Of a stretch of 64,000 nt of DNA, positions 1 through 9,663 are shown piece after piece. The translations under genes were made by a program, and so were the position numbers. Below the pieces are notes generated by a model. It made no database searches. It had not been told where the DNA came from and saw only the letters and a list, made by a program, of their open reading frames with translations. Positions within the stretch are counted from its first letter, which is position 1, and each line of letters begins with the position of its first letter. The DNA is from Halocatena salina (GTDB lineage: Archaea > Halobacteriota > Halobacteria > Halobacteriales > Haloarculaceae), in NCBI RefSeq assembly GCF_023115355.1, contig NZ_CP096019.1, forward strand, positions 2,356,001 through 2,420,000, in the 5' to 3' direction.

Positions 1-576
1 ATGGATGTTGATGATCTGTCGCTCGTAGCGAAACACGACCTCGGGACCGAGGATCCGCATGTACCGCGCTAGAACCACGAGATCGACGTCGTACTCCGAG
101 AGCAACGTTAACAGCCGTTCCTCGTCGGGCGTGCCGCTTTCATCACCGATGTCATAAAAGGGGACGTCGTACGCTGTGGCGATGTGTTCGAGATCGGAAT
201 GGTTTCCGATGACGACCCCGATCTCAGCGTCAAGCTCGCCGTCTCGTTTCGCCTCCAAGATCGCCTCCAAACAGTGGGATTCTTTGGTGACGAGTATTCC
301 GAGCCGTTTGGCCGTCGACTCCGTAGGAAACCGGATCTGTACGCTTACGCCCAGATCATCCCCGAGTTCGTGGAGATCCTCGCGGAGCGTTTCCGGCCGA
401 CAGACCATCCCGGTGGTGTCGACGTGCATCGTCATCCGGAACAGACCGTCTTGAACGGCTTGATCTAAGTTCTCGATGTTGATACCGCGTTCGAAGAGGA
501 GATTCGTGATATTCGCTATCAGCCCCGTGTCGTCGGTGCCAACGATGGTTATCTCTGTGTACTCTTGTGCTTTCAT
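1..576 (-). CDS. purU: Formyltetrahydrofolate deformylase-like protein (3' end outside window)
   Basis: The first 192 residues are visible; the gene runs off the left edge. Residues about 6-90 form an ACT domain (EITIVGTDDTGLIANITNLL) and the following part enters a formyltransferase fold (RLGILVTKESHCLEAIL, later DLVVLARYMRILGPEVV), the ACT-plus-formyltransferase order of PurU. PurU hydrolyses 10-formyl-THF to THF and formate, feeding purine and one-carbon balance. The last visible residues, INIH, match the start of the family's conserved NIHHS segment, which carries part of the active site and lies outside. A TATA-like element about 30 nt before the ATG supports this start. Family assignment is firm; the exact activity in haloarchaea is inferred. 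Confidence 0.85.
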   Translation of the reverse strand, partial: MKAQEYTEITIVGTDDTGLIANITNLLFERGINIENLDQAVQDGLFRMTMHVDTTGMVCRPETLREDLHELGDDLGVSVQIRFPTESTAKRLGILVTKESHCLEAILEAKRDGELDAEIGVVIGNHSDLEHIATAYDVPFYDIGDESGTPDEERLLTLLSEYDVDLVVLARYMRILGPEVVFRYERQIINIH

Positions 577-602
577 GGAGAATATACCTCGTATCGTCCG
601 GT

Positions 603-614
603 GCTATTATATTA
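603..614 (-). promoter_or_regulatory. TATA-like promoter element of the purU-like gene
   Basis: On the minus strand this reads TAATATAATA, centred about 33 nt before the start codon at 576. That spacing fits a leaderless or very short-leader archaeal transcript. Confidence 0.5.
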
Positions 615-707
615 GGGGCGGCTGTCGATATAAAAATCCATCGTCTCGGGTCGAGTACGCCCACTGTGTAGTGGTATCGAACGACAGCCGGTCCACCAAT
701 GAGAAGA

Positions 708-893
708 TCAGGTCGTCTCCGTTTTCATTCCCTTTTTCAGTACTATTGGAGTGATGATAGCATCAATAACTCCGATAGCGAGCACCAGCCACCGCATCGT
801 TCCATCGAGGAAGGTGAACGCGATGAACGCCAAAACCACAAACCCACCGATACCTGCCGCGTACGGAAGGATCGTCTCTAACTGATCACTCAT
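708..893 (-). CDS. Small two-helix membrane protein
   Basis: 61 residues with two hydrophobic segments (about 10-28 and 34-51) separated by the short acidic loop FLDGTMR, ending in a basic and polar tail (KKGMKTETT). The layout is that of the many small two-transmembrane proteins of haloarchaea. No catalytic motif is visible and no function can be assigned. It stands alone, transcribed in the same direction as the purU-like gene. Confidence 0.65.
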   Translation of the reverse strand: MSDQLETILPYAAGIGGFVVLAFIAFTFLDGTMRWLVLAIGVIDAIITPIVLKKGMKTETT

Positions 894-1041
894 AATTCTA
901 ATATCTTCGAATAGAACTTTATGTGTTTCTATCTATCCGAATGCATTATCGTATCTACTGCTGTGTTCGGTGGTTCTCGTGGCGGAATGGGGGCAGTTCG
1001 TTCGATCGAGGCTTTTTCCCTATCGGTTCGCTACAACCCGT

Positions 1042-1668
1042 ATGGTCTCCCCGTTCGAGGTACTACAGATCGACGCGGACGCCGACGATGCCGAGGTCGA
1101 ACGTGCGTATCGGCAGCGGGTGAAGGAGACCCATCCGGATCAGGGTGGATCGATCAGCGAATTTCAGCAGGTACAATCAGCATATACAATGCTCACCGGT
1201 GAGGACGTCGAGGACGGTCATCCCGATGACAACGCTGGACGAACGGATACATCTCGGGTGGAATATCTCAACTACGAAGTTCTCGACGATCACGGGTGGA
1301 ACTTCGACGACGAAAACCTGTTCGAGAAAGCAACCGCTGTGGATCTACCACCGGCTGACCACGGGCAGTTTCTGGTCCACCCCCACGAATCACTACTCGA
1401 AGCGGCCGAGAACCGCGGCTTCGTGTGGCCGTACGCCTGCCGCGGCGGGGCGTGTGCCAACTGCGCGGTCGGCGTCCTCGAAGGGGAACTGGAGATGCCG
1501 GTCAACACCATTCTGCCCTCGGAGATGCTCGAGTGTGGAATCCGTCTTTCGTGCAATGGATTCCCGATCACCGAGACGATGAAGGTCGTCTATAACATCA
1601 AACACCTCCCACGTCTCGACGACCTCCGGTTGCCGCCTCGTCCGTTCGAAGACGCCTATGACGACTGA
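1042..1668 (+). CDS. 2Fe-2S ferredoxin with N-terminal J-domain
   Basis: 208 residues. Residues about 3-52 are a short DnaJ J-domain with the HPD motif at 31-33 (KETHPDQGG). Residues about 72-195 are a halophilic plant-type ferredoxin: the entry segment VEYLNYEVLDDHGW is typical of haloarchaeal ferredoxin, and four cluster ligands are visible, Cys133, Cys138, Cys141 and Cys171 (CRGGACANC ... RLSC). It should be a cytosolic one-electron carrier; what the J-domain recruits is unknown. The ATG at 1042 was chosen because it starts just before the J-domain; an in-frame start at 970 would add 24 residues with no domain match. The gene converges on the regulator at 1745. Confidence 0.85.
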   Translation: MVSPFEVLQIDADADDAEVERAYRQRVKETHPDQGGSISEFQQVQSAYTMLTGEDVEDGHPDDNAGRTDTSRVEYLNYEVLDDHGWNFDDENLFEKATAVDLPPADHGQFLVHPHESLLEAAENRGFVWPYACRGGACANCAVGVLEGELEMPVNTILPSEMLECGIRLSCNGFPITETMKVVYNIKHLPRLDDLRLPPRPFEDAYDD

Positions 1669-1720
1669 CGTTCCCGTACAGACGCGGCTCCTGCTGATAG
1701 CGGGAGCGAGCCGATCCGGA

Positions 1721-1743
1721 GCAGACCTCTCGGAGAGGTCTGC
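1721..1743. terminator. Perfect 10-bp-stem hairpin between convergent genes
   Basis: GCAGACCTCT, a CGG loop, then AGAGGTCTGC. It sits 52 nt after the ferredoxin stop and 2 nt from the stop of the convergent regulator. It could act as a bidirectional terminator or stabilise both 3' ends. No T-run follows on the plus strand, so the role is inferred from position and perfect symmetry. Confidence 0.45.
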
Positions 1744-1744
1744 G

Positions 1745-2020
1745 CTACGCGAGGTTTTCGGCTTCGATCGTCTCCCAAATATCCGTTCCCTGTTCGGTGA
1801 TCCCATACACCCGGCCTTTCTTCCGGTCATCCGAGACGAGCAACTCGACAAGCGTTTGTTCGCGCAACTCGCCGAGTGCTCGTGAGATGTGCGACATGGA
1901 CAGCTCCGTGTCTTCGGCAAGCTGTGACGGCGTTGCTGGTCGGTTCACCAGATACTCTAGGACGGTCACACGATACGTCGAGGCGAGGACGAAGCTCACC
2001 TCATCCCATTGTGGTGCCAT
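1745..2020 (-). CDS. Winged-helix transcriptional regulator (ArsR/MarR-like)
   Basis: 91 residues. A helix-turn-helix is clear at about 29-55 (TPSQLAEDTELSMSHISRAL), followed by a wing containing VSDDRKKGRVYGITEQG. The protein is almost only a DNA-binding domain, with no visible metal-binding cysteines or ligand domain. It lies just downstream of the ABC-2 exporter genes on the same strand (about 80 nt gap), but separate transcription is equally possible. Its target is unknown. Confidence 0.75.
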   Translation of the reverse strand: MAPQWDEVSFVLASTYRVTVLEYLVNRPATPSQLAEDTELSMSHISRALGELREQTLVELLVSDDRKKGRVYGITEQGTDIWETIEAENLA

Positions 2021-2098
2021 TCCATACCACGATGTATAGTTTGTCTGCTAGCCACTTGAGTACTCGGGCCATACTCGGCGGAGAACAGGGAACCAGTG

Positions 2099-2887
2099 TC
2101 AGTCAGTCAATCCGTAGCCGTGTTTGAACAGCCATACGTCGAATGCGACGACGATCACGGTCGCTCCTGCGAGCACGGTGAGGGACACCAACGGGCCGAT
2201 GTCGCTGAAGTCGAGAAACGCGAACCGGACGCCCTCGACCATGTACACCATCGGGTTGAGCAGTGATACGGACTGCCAAAATGAGGACAAGGCGCTCAAG
2301 GGGTAGAAGACCGCGCCGAAAAACACCAACGGTCGAATGATGAACTGATTCATCACGGTCAGGTGGTCGAAATCCTCGGCCCACAGTCCGCCGATGACGC
2401 CAAATCCCGCGAACAGCAGCGTGATTACGAACACGAACGCGACGATGTAGACGGGATGTGCGAATTCGACCGGCGTCATCGACGGAATGAGGTTCGTGAA
2501 CAGTACACCGACCCCTGTTATCAACACGGCGATGAGCGTACCCCGAAGCGCGCTTGCTACGACGTACGCGAGCACCATTTCGGTGTAAGAAAGAGGTGAC
2601 GTCTGGACTTCATGGATGTACTTGTTCCATCGTCCGTGGAAAATGGAAAACGAGGCGTTTTGGAAGGCATCGCTGACCGCGCCGAGTACGACCAGTCCCG
2701 GGAGGATGAAATGGATGTACGTAACGTCGCCACCGACATCGATGCGTCCACCGAGAATCACGCCGAACACGATTAGATAGAGGGAGTTCGTGATGGCCGG
2801 CGGAAGAAACGTGTTCCGAGGACGGCGAACGAACCTGAGTATCTCCCGGTGGACAAGCGTCCGCAGTCCGGCCGAACCGATGCTCAT
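2099..2887 (-). CDS. ABC-2 type transporter permease
   Basis: 262 residues with about six hydrophobic segments after a cytoplasmic N-terminus (RTLVHREILRFVRRPRNTFLPP) typical of DrrB/NodJ-type ABC-2 permeases. The conserved central segment FIIRPLVFFGAVFYPLSAL is present. It would form the membrane channel of an exporter for lipids, polysaccharides or drugs. Its ATG overlaps the stop of the ATPase gene (ATGA), so the pair is translationally coupled. The substrate cannot be read from the sequence. Confidence 0.85.
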   Translation of the reverse strand: MSIGSAGLRTLVHREILRFVRRPRNTFLPPAITNSLYLIVFGVILGGRIDVGGDVTYIHFILPGLVVLGAVSDAFQNASFSIFHGRWNKYIHEVQTSPLSYTEMVLAYVVASALRGTLIAVLITGVGVLFTNLIPSMTPVEFAHPVYIVAFVFVITLLFAGFGVIGGLWAEDFDHLTVMNQFIIRPLVFFGAVFYPLSALSSFWQSVSLLNPMVYMVEGVRFAFLDFSDIGPLVSLTVLAGATVIVVAFDVWLFKHGYGLTD

Positions 2888-3849
2888 AGCATCCCCTCCG
2901 GTGTGGCTAACTCTGGATCGGACGTCGGTTCATCGTCGGTGCCGGTCAACGAGACGAACACCTCTTCGAGCGACGTGCGCGAGATATCTAGATCGATCAC
3001 GGTGTATCCCTGCCGATCAAGACTACGAACGAGCGCGGGTGCAACCGCCCCGCCTTTGGGGGCTGTCACCACGAGGGTGCTGTCCTCGATATCCATCTCC
3101 TGGATGCGTTCGTCGTCGATCTCCGGGAGACGAGCTGGAGGAGATTCGAGACGGAGACGAATCGTGTCGTTTCCCCGTTCCATCAACGACTCCGGACTCG
3201 CGACGGTGAGCTTCTGTCCGTCATCCATGATGGCAACCGTATCACACAGACGCTCGGCCTCCTCGATGTAGTGGGTCGTCAGTAAGATCGTGGTTCCTTC
3301 GTCGTTGAGCTCAGTGATGATCTCCCAGAGGTCGTGGCGAAGCTCTACGTCCACACCGGCAGTCGGCTCGTCGAGGATGAGCAGATCCGGATCCGAGACG
3401 AGCGCCCTGGCGAGCATGAATCGGCGCTTCATCCCGCCCGATAGCCAGTCGAACCGGGTGTTGCGCTTGTCGTAAATTCCAACCGTTTTGAGCGCCCTGT
3501 CGGCGCGTTTTTTTGCCGTTTCGCCGGTAATACCGTGGTAGCCCGCCTTATGAATCAACACTTCTCGAATCGGGAAAAATCGGTCGACATTGAACTCCTG
3601 AGGTGCGAGTCCGATCCGATCGCGGGCTTCCCGGTACTCCGTCTGTACGCCGTGACCGAACACGCTTGCCTCTCCCCCTGATTTACGAACGAGTCCGACG
3701 AGGATGTTGATGAACGTCGTCTTTCCCGCGCCGTTAGGTCCGAGCAAGCCAAAGAATTCGCCCTGCTCGACAGAGAGAGAGATCCCATCCAGCGCTCGAA
3801 CGCTGCCGTAGCTTTTTTCGAGATCCGTCGTAGAAATGGCAAGCGACAC
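2884..3849 (-). CDS. ABC-2 exporter ATP-binding protein
   Basis: 321 residues. Walker A GPNGAGKTT, signature LSGGMKRR (within FDWLSGGMKRRFMLARAL), Walker B LLILDEPTAGVD and the switch histidine (LLTTHYIEEAERL) are all present. The C-terminal third is the DrrA-type extension ending in the conserved EEVFVSLTG. It powers the permease encoded by the overlapping downstream gene. The start is set at the GTG at 3849 (VSLAISTTDLEKSYGS), where homology to ABC ATPases begins; the frame stays open upstream to 4017 but that part is arginine-rich and resembles no ABC N-terminus. Confidence 0.88.
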   Translation of the reverse strand: MSLAISTTDLEKSYGSVRALDGISLSVEQGEFFGLLGPNGAGKTTFINILVGLVRKSGGEASVFGHGVQTEYREARDRIGLAPQEFNVDRFFPIREVLIHKAGYHGITGETAKKRADRALKTVGIYDKRNTRFDWLSGGMKRRFMLARALVSDPDLLILDEPTAGVDVELRHDLWEIITELNDEGTTILLTTHYIEEAERLCDTVAIMDDGQKLTVASPESLMERGNDTIRLRLESPPARLPEIDDERIQEMDIEDSTLVVTAPKGGAVAPALVRSLDRQGYTVIDLDISRTSLEEVFVSLTGTDDEPTSDPELATPEGML

Positions 3850-4202
3850 GAACGGATATACGGCGGGCAAACGATTAAACGTGTTGTATCGATCCGGTGT
3901 CTTCGATAAGCGGTAGCGCGGCGTCTCCTTCCTCAAAGCGCGGACGAGGCGAAAAATCTGGTTTGAACTCGGACGATGCGATTTCCTATTTCGATACACG
4001 ACCCGCCGACGGAACACCGTTCAGCCATGGGATTCGGTGGTGCCGGAAACGACAGTATAGATCACTATTGTCGACTCTATATCATTCATTCCCATCATAT
4101 TATTGTATAGTATACCGTTGTATCAGAGTTCTCAATACATATCTTACCCGAATGTACCAATATTATAAACCTCTTTAGGATCGATCTGCTTGTAGTTTGG
4201 TG
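3850..4202. other. Intergenic region between divergent exporter and pst operon
   Basis: A 353-bp gap between divergent genes. The right half (about 4080-4175) is strongly AT-rich and carries the pstS promoter. No further gene is convincing. I could not identify a phosphate-response element with certainty. Confidence 0.5.
4161..4169 (+). promoter_or_regulatory. pstS: TATA-like element of the pst operon
   Basis: TATTATAAA in an AT-rich run, about 35-40 nt before the pstS ATG at 4203, leaving room for a short leader. It is the only good TATA match close to the gene. Confidence 0.45.
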
Positions 4203-5225
4203 ATGGCGTACGATCCAAACGTGCCTAAATCGGTGTCACGACGGACGTTCCTGGTGGCATCGGGAGCGATCGGTGTAACGTCACTTGCTGGATGTTTATC
4301 CGATAACACCGGAGCGAACACCGATAACGATTCTGAGAATGGGAACTCACAGCTGTCGGGTGACATTCGTATATCCGGGAGTAGTACCGTGTATCCCATC
4401 GCTCAGGCGATAAGCCGACAGTTCCAGACAGATCACTCAGAGGTCAGCTTCAATCTCACGAGGGATGGGAGCTCTGGGGGGTTCACGAACGTCTTCATTC
4501 CGGGCGACAGCGACATCAACAACGCGAGCCGGCCGATTTCGGAGGAGGAAGTACAGCAGTGTCGGGACAACGGCTTCGAGCCGGTTGAGTTTTTCATCGC
4601 GCAGGACGCGCTCACCGTCGTCGTGAACAACGACAACGACTGGATGGACTCGATCACGATCGAGACGCTCAAGGAGATCTGGTCCCCCGACTCAGCTCCG
4701 AAAACGTGGGCGGACGTCAACTCCGAGTGGCCCGACCAGCCGTTCGATCTGTACGGTCCGGCGACGACGTCAGGCACGTTCGACTACTTTACGGAAACGG
4801 TCGTCGGTGAGGAAGGGAAGATCCGCGATGATTTCGAAGGAACAGAAGAGGATGATCTCATCGCTCAAGGGATTCAGGGCAACAAACACGCGATGGGCTA
4901 TCTTCCGTTCGCCTACTACACGAACAACCCGGACACGGTGAAAGCACTCGATCTGGGTCAGGGCAGTGGCAATCCAGTCGAACCAAGTTTGGAGAGCGCA
5001 CAGAACGGTAATTACCCCTTGGCTCGGCCATTGTACTTCTATGCCAATATGAACAAACTACAGGACAAAAAGCATCTCCAGGAGTTCATTCGATTCTACG
5101 TCAATCAGGCCGACGAGGACTTCGTTGCCAACGATATCGGGTACGTTCCGAGCAGCAAAAAGATGGTTGATGACAACGTGGCTAACCTTGAATCGGGGAG
5201 CAACGGCGAGTATAAGCACAACTAG
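4203..5225 (+). CDS. pstS: Phosphate ABC transporter substrate-binding lipoprotein PstS
   Basis: 340 residues. The N-terminus has a twin-arginine motif (SRRTF, residues 12-16), a hydrophobic stretch and a lipobox LAGC with the lipid-attachment Cys31, so it is exported by Tat and anchored outside the membrane. The mature part starts with the PstS signature ISGSSTVYPIAQAIS and contains the phosphate-contacting segments RDGSSGGF, NNASRPIS and YGPATTSGTFDYF. It delivers phosphate to PstC/PstA. TTG and GTG codons lie just upstream in frame (4197, 4200); the ATG is preferred. First gene of a five-gene operon. Confidence 0.95.
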   Translation: MAYDPNVPKSVSRRTFLVASGAIGVTSLAGCLSDNTGANTDNDSENGNSQLSGDIRISGSSTVYPIAQAISRQFQTDHSEVSFNLTRDGSSGGFTNVFIPGDSDINNASRPISEEEVQQCRDNGFEPVEFFIAQDALTVVVNNDNDWMDSITIETLKEIWSPDSAPKTWADVNSEWPDQPFDLYGPATTSGTFDYFTETVVGEEGKIRDDFEGTEEDDLIAQGIQGNKHAMGYLPFAYYTNNPDTVKALDLGQGSGNPVEPSLESAQNGNYPLARPLYFYANMNKLQDKKHLQEFIRFYVNQADEDFVANDIGYVPSSKKMVDDNVANLESGSNGEYKHN

Positions 5226-5260
5226 CGCCGACATGAAGTTGGACAATCATTTCTTTAACG

Positions 5261-6310
5261 ATGAGTGAACGATCGACCCCAGCGACAGAGCGTGCAGATG
5301 GTTCCTCCACAGCCGGGTCGGATCCGGGGACAGAATCGTTACAGCGAAACGAGTTCGTCGTTCGGAAAGAGAAGCTATACGGATGGCTCATCGCCTTGTG
5401 TGCGGTCCTAACGGTGCTCGTAACCGTCGGAATCATTTTCGCGCTTTCCGGTCAAGCCCTAGTATTTTGGGGAGAGATTTCACCGATCGCGTTTTTCACC
5501 GGCACGAAGTGGAGTCCGATCATTGACAACGCCTATGGGGTACTTCCGCTGGTGAGTGGGACGCTTATCGTTACTCTCTGCTCGGCACTCATCGCACTCC
5601 CCATCGGTTTGGCCGCAGCGATCTATCTGAGCGAATACGCGAGCGAACGGGCACGCTCCGCGCTGAAGCCTGCACTCGAAATCCTCGCTGGTGTTCCGAC
5701 GGTCATCTACGGCTACATGGCGCTGGTGTACATCACTCCCCTGTTTCAGGAACTGTTTCCGTTATCGGTCCAGCTGATCCCCTCGTGGCTCCCGATCGTT
5801 CCCGAGTTCACGCTGGCTATCCCTGCAGTACAGACGTTCAATGCTCTCTCTGCGAGCATAGTTGTCGGGATAATGATTATCCCGATGGTGTCCTCGATCA
5901 GCGAAGACGCATTGGGAGCGGTGCCCGACAGCCTTCGGCAAGCCGGATACGGGTTGGGATCAACGAAGTTCGATGTCTCGACGAAGATCGTCGTGCCTGC
6001 GGCCACCTCCGGGATCGTCGCCTCCTACGTGTTGGCGATCTCGCGCGCGATCGGTGAGACGATGGCCGTGACGATGGCAATGGGAATGAGTCCTCAAATG
6101 CCTCATTTCCCGAACGTTCTCACCAACCTCGCTGACTCCAGTCAGACGATCACTGCTGCTATGGTACAGATCGCTGGGGCCGATTCGCTCGGTCACGGTC
6201 CCACGTACGAGTCGATGTTTGCGCTCGGACTGACGTTGTTTTGTATTACACTTTCGATGAACGCACTGGCTGAACTTGTCAGACGACGCTTCAGGGAGGT
6301 GTATGAGTGA
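5261..6310 (+). CDS. pstC: Phosphate ABC transporter permease PstC
   Basis: 349 residues. An acidic, serine-rich cytoplasmic N-terminus of about 45 residues precedes six predicted membrane helices. The permease core is recognisable (YGVLPLVSGTLIVTL, LEILAGVPTVIYGYMAL), as is the EAA loop that docks on PstB (PDSLRQAGYGLGSTKFDV) and the family motif SRAIGETMAVTMAMG. It pairs with PstA as the phosphate channel. The gene starts 35 nt after pstS and its stop overlaps the pstA start by one base (TGATG). Confidence 0.95.
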   Translation: MSERSTPATERADGSSTAGSDPGTESLQRNEFVVRKEKLYGWLIALCAVLTVLVTVGIIFALSGQALVFWGEISPIAFFTGTKWSPIIDNAYGVLPLVSGTLIVTLCSALIALPIGLAAAIYLSEYASERARSALKPALEILAGVPTVIYGYMALVYITPLFQELFPLSVQLIPSWLPIVPEFTLAIPAVQTFNALSASIVVGIMIIPMVSSISEDALGAVPDSLRQAGYGLGSTKFDVSTKIVVPAATSGIVASYVLAISRAIGETMAVTMAMGMSPQMPHFPNVLTNLADSSQTITAAMVQIAGADSLGHGPTYESMFALGLTLFCITLSMNALAELVRRRFREVYE

Positions 6311-7938
6311 TGGCGACCGATGAAGCATCCGCTGACAGCCTGCATGGATCGACTGGCGTTCGGCTCGAACGGCTGAAAGGTCGTCTCTTTGCGAGCGCGC
6401 TCGTAGGCGCGACACTCGTCGGTATCGTCTCGTTGATGGTGTTGTTCGGGTACATCGCGTTCGATGCCTTCCAGCCGTTGACCGCCTCGACCCAGTGGTA
6501 TCTCATCTATCTCGGTACACTCGTGACACCGACCGCGGCGTTCACCCTGTACGCCCGCCGTCACCCGCCCGTCAGGGCGGTGAACACGAAAACGTTCGCC
6601 GTCGTCTGTGGCTCGCTCCTCGTGAGCCTTCTCGGTTACGTCGTCGCTGAGGCACTCGATCCGTACGACGTTCTCCTCTACGTGCTGTTTGGAGCGCTCC
6701 CACCGGTTATCGTCCTCGCGTACGCTCGACAGTCCGCAGATCGGACGTACACCGGGCCAACGATGGTGGGATCGATCCTTGTCGGGATCGCCCTCGCTGC
6801 CGGTCTGTACGGCGTGTTCCGTCCTATCGTCGGCATCGTCGCTCGATGGGTCGCATACGTGGGTTTCGTCACGCTCCCCGTTGGAGCGGGTACGGTCTCG
6901 GTCGTGTCGCGTCGGGGGTCGCTTCGTGAGGCAGCACTCGCTGGAGCCATCGTCGTCGTCGGAACGCTCGCTGTCGCCGTCGGTGCGCTCGTGACTGGGA
7001 TCGAACCATCGTTGCCGGTCGTGCTGTTTTCCGGAGCCGTCGTCCCGATCGGCTACGTTATCGGCGACACTGTCGTGAACGAACCGGAGGGTCGGATCGG
7101 CATGTTGGGACCGTTCGTGTTCCTCGGCGGTGTGGTTCTCGGTGCCGTTCTCGAACGCAGCTTCGGCGTACAGGGTCCTGAAACGTATCTCACGCCGACG
7201 CTCTTGTTGAACTCGTGGCACGGGCAGGATGCACTGGCGGCGGGCATCTATCCCCAGCTCGTCGGTTCGATCGTGATCGTCGGCTTTATGTCGCTTCTAG
7301 CGTTTCCGGTCGGTGTCGGAGCCGCGGTGTACCTAGAGGAATACGTCCACCACTCCGGGTGGCGCGGCCGATTGGCAGCGTTCTTAGAGATCAACATATC
7401 GAACCTCGCTGGGGTTCCGTCGGTCGTGTACGGACTGTTGGGTCTCGCGTTGTTCCGGAACACGTTGGGATTCGGGACGGGCGTCGTCGTTGCCGCCGCT
7501 GGAACGCTCGGGTTTCTCATCCTCCCGATCGTGATCGTCTCCGCCCAAGAGGCGCTCCGATCGGTTCCGGATTCGTTGCGCCAAGCCGCTTACGGGATGG
7601 GTGCCAGCCGATGGCAGACGCTGCGTACAGTCGTCATTCCGGAGGCGTTTCCCGGCATCTTGACCGGCACGATCTTGGCTCTCGCCCGGGCGATCGGGGA
7701 AACCGCGCCGCTGGTCATCATTTCTGTCGCTACCACGACGTACACGCCACCGGAAGGACTGTTTTCGAGTGCGGCTGCCCTTCCGCTCCAGATTTTTGCC
7801 GCTCGAAGCAACGTCGATCCAACATTCAGACACGGCATCGTTCCGGCTACCGCCGTCGTGTTATTGGTCCTGATGTTGGTGATGAACACCACAGCGATCA
7901 TCCTCCGAAACCGGTACAACAGGGATACACATGAGTGA
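6310..7938 (+). CDS. pstA: Phosphate ABC transporter permease PstA (long form)
   Basis: 542 residues, nearly twice the length of a bacterial PstA. The C-terminal part (about 260-542) is a normal Pst[39 protein letters not shown], the EAA loop [19 protein letters not shown] and [16 protein letters not shown]. The first 250 residues add about six extra hydrophobic segments, an arrangement I associate with haloarchaeal PstA. The ATG at 6310 shares a base with the pstC stop; a GTG at 6307 is the alternative. The last 8 nt overlap pstB. Confidence 0.93.
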   Translation: MATDEASADSLHGSTGVRLERLKGRLFASALVGATLVGIVSLMVLFGYIAFDAFQPLTASTQWYLIYLGTLVTPTAAFTLYARRHPPVRAVNTKTFAVVCGSLLVSLLGYVVAEALDPYDVLLYVLFGALPPVIVLAYARQSADRTYTGPTMVGSILVGIALAAGLYGVFRPIVGIVARWVAYVGFVTLPVGAGTVSVVSRRGSLREAALAGAIVVVGTLAVAVGALVTGIEPSLPVVLFSGAVVPIGYVIGDTVVNEPEGRIGMLGPFVFLGGVVLGAVLERSFGVQGPETYLTPTLLLNSWHGQDALAAGIYPQLVGSIVIVGFMSLLAFPVGVGAAVYLEEYVHHSGWRGRLAAFLEINISNLAGVPSVVYGLLGLALFRNTLGFGTGVVVAAAGTLGFLILPIVIVSAQEALRSVPDSLRQAAYGMGASRWQTLRTVVIPEAFPGILTGTILALARAIGETAPLVIISVATTTYTPPEGLFSSAAALPLQIFAARSNVDPTFRHGIVPATAVVLLVLMLVMNTTAIILRNRYNRDTHE

Positions 7939-8767
7939 ACACGAACCCACCCAAGCACGAGCATCGACCGCCGACGCTGAAGCCACAGTTGGCGGAGATG
8001 AGCAGTCGATCGGAACGCGCACGATCATCGAAGCTCGAAACGTAAGCGTGTACTACGATGGGGAGCAAGCGCTCCAAACGGTTGATCTGGAGATTCCCCG
8101 GCGACAGGTGACGGCAATCATCGGCCCGTCGGGCTGTGGAAAATCGACGTTCCTCCGGTGTATCAATCGGATGAACGATCTCGTCGATGCTGCGACCATC
8201 GAGGGAGAGCTTCGATTCGATGGTACGAACATCTACGATCCCGATGTCGATCCAGTCGCGTTGCGTCGCCGAGTCGGGATGGTGTTCCAGCATCCGAACC
8301 CGTTTCCAAAGAGTATCTACGACAACGTCGCTTACGGACTCAGGATTCACGGACGCACCGACAACCTAGACGAGCGAGTCGAACGGGCACTCAAGCGAGC
8401 AGCACTCTTCGAAGAAGTGAGCGATCAACTCGAGAAGAGCGCGCTTGCCCTTTCGGGCGGCCAACAACAGCGGCTCTGTATCGCTCGCTGTCTCGCGGTC
8501 GATCCGGAGATCATCCTGATGGATGAACCGGCGAGCGCACTCGATCCCGTCGCCACGTCGAAGATCGAGGATCTCATCGACTCGTTAGCCCAAGAGTATA
8601 CGGTGATCATCGTCACCCACAACATGCAACAGGCCGCGCGGATCTCGGACCAGACGGCGGTCTTTCTCACGGGCGGTGAACTGGCCGAGTACGACGACAC
8701 GGATACGATCTTCGAAGATCCCGACAGCCAGCGGGTTGAGGACTACATCACCGGTAAGTTCGGGTGA
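7931..8767 (+). CDS. pstB: Phosphate ABC transporter ATPase PstB
   Basis: 278 residues, complete ABC ATPase: Walker [10 protein letters not shown] followed by the PstB hallmark [11 protein letters not shown], a Q-loop ([19 protein letters not shown]), signature ALSGGQQQR, Walker [14 protein letters not shown] and switch histidine [13 protein letters not shown]. About 35 acidic residues precede the domain. It energises PstCA. The start overlaps pstA by 8 nt and the stop overlaps the phoU GTG (GTGA), pointing to one translationally coupled transcript. Confidence 0.96.
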   Translation: MSEHEPTQARASTADAEATVGGDEQSIGTRTIIEARNVSVYYDGEQALQTVDLEIPRRQVTAIIGPSGCGKSTFLRCINRMNDLVDAATIEGELRFDGTNIYDPDVDPVALRRRVGMVFQHPNPFPKSIYDNVAYGLRIHGRTDNLDERVERALKRAALFEEVSDQLEKSALALSGGQQQRLCIARCLAVDPEIILMDEPASALDPVATSKIEDLIDSLAQEYTVIIVTHNMQQAARISDQTAVFLTGGELAEYDDTDTIFEDPDSQRVEDYITGKFG

Positions 8768-9450
8768 CTGTCGTGACACGGGAACAGTACCAACAATCGC
8801 TCGAAACACTCCGGGAGAACGTCCTCGATATGGGCGAACTCGTTACGGATCGTCTCGATTCGGCTCTGTCGAGTCTTGCTACTGGCGATGAAACGCTCGC
8901 ACGAACGGTCATCGAGGGCGACGAGGAGATCAACGACACGTATCTCGCGTTGGAACAGCAGTGCGTCGAGCTGTTGGCATTGCAACAGCCTGTTGCGAGC
9001 GACCTGCGGCTTATCTCGGCGTCATTCAAGATCATCACGGATCTAGAGCGGATCGGAGATCTGGCGACCAACCTCGGGGAGTACGCGTTGGCCGTACGAC
9101 AGGACTGGCCGTCCCGAGTAGCCGTCGACGACATTGGCCGTGACGCCCTGTCTCTCCTCGATCGAAGTCTGGACGCCTACGCCACCCAGTCCGCCGACGC
9201 GTGCCAGGAGATCGCCACGGACGACGATAGGATCGATGCACTTTGTCAACGGGCGAATGAGACTGTCGTGCGCGATCTCATCACGCACGAAGCCGACGGT
9301 GATGGTCCGTGGGCAGTCGAGGAGTTACTCGATGAGGTGTCACGCGTGTTATTGACGATCCGTGACATCGAACGGATCGCCGATCACGCAGTGAACATCG
9401 CAGCACGCACCCTGTATATGATCGAGAACGATCCCCGCCTCATCTACTGA
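8764..9450 (+). CDS. phoU: Phosphate uptake regulator PhoU
   Basis: 228 residues, all-helical, with the two PhoU repeats. Each has a metal-binding type motif: [16 protein letters not shown] in the first half and [19 protein letters not shown] in the second. PhoU signals phosphate sufficiency by acting on the Pst transporter and its control circuit. The GTG start at 8764 overlaps the pstB stop. It is the last gene of the pst operon; the next gene starts more than 200 nt later. Confidence 0.93.
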   Translation: MTVVTREQYQQSLETLRENVLDMGELVTDRLDSALSSLATGDETLARTVIEGDEEINDTYLALEQQCVELLALQQPVASDLRLISASFKIITDLERIGDLATNLGEYALAVRQDWPSRVAVDDIGRDALSLLDRSLDAYATQSADACQEIATDDDRIDALCQRANETVVRDLITHEADGDGPWAVEELLDEVSRVLLTIRDIERIADHAVNIAARTLYMIENDPRLIY

Positions 9451-9663
9451 ACAGATCGTCTTTCCATCGATCCTAAACCCTCCACGCGCTCCGGTGTGGT
9501 TACAGGATCGAATGTATGCGTCTCTCGATCATTCAGTATTCATTTTGATATATTTTTCGCACGTATAGTTTTATATTTCTCTCTCTATTCTCTGCTATGT
9601 CATGTTCGTCTCGCTATCGTGGGTGCGTAGACAGTACTTATCCGAGTACATCCCCAACGGTCA

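Noticed and set aside
3850-4017. N-terminal extension of the ABC ATPase
   Set aside because: The stretch is arginine-rich and unlike ABC N-termini; homology begins at the GTG at 3849.
6193-7221. 342-codon open frame on the minus strand
   Set aside because: It overlaps pstA and the end of pstC; its translation is rich in Arg, Asp and His, as expected of an antisense shadow of a GC-rich gene.
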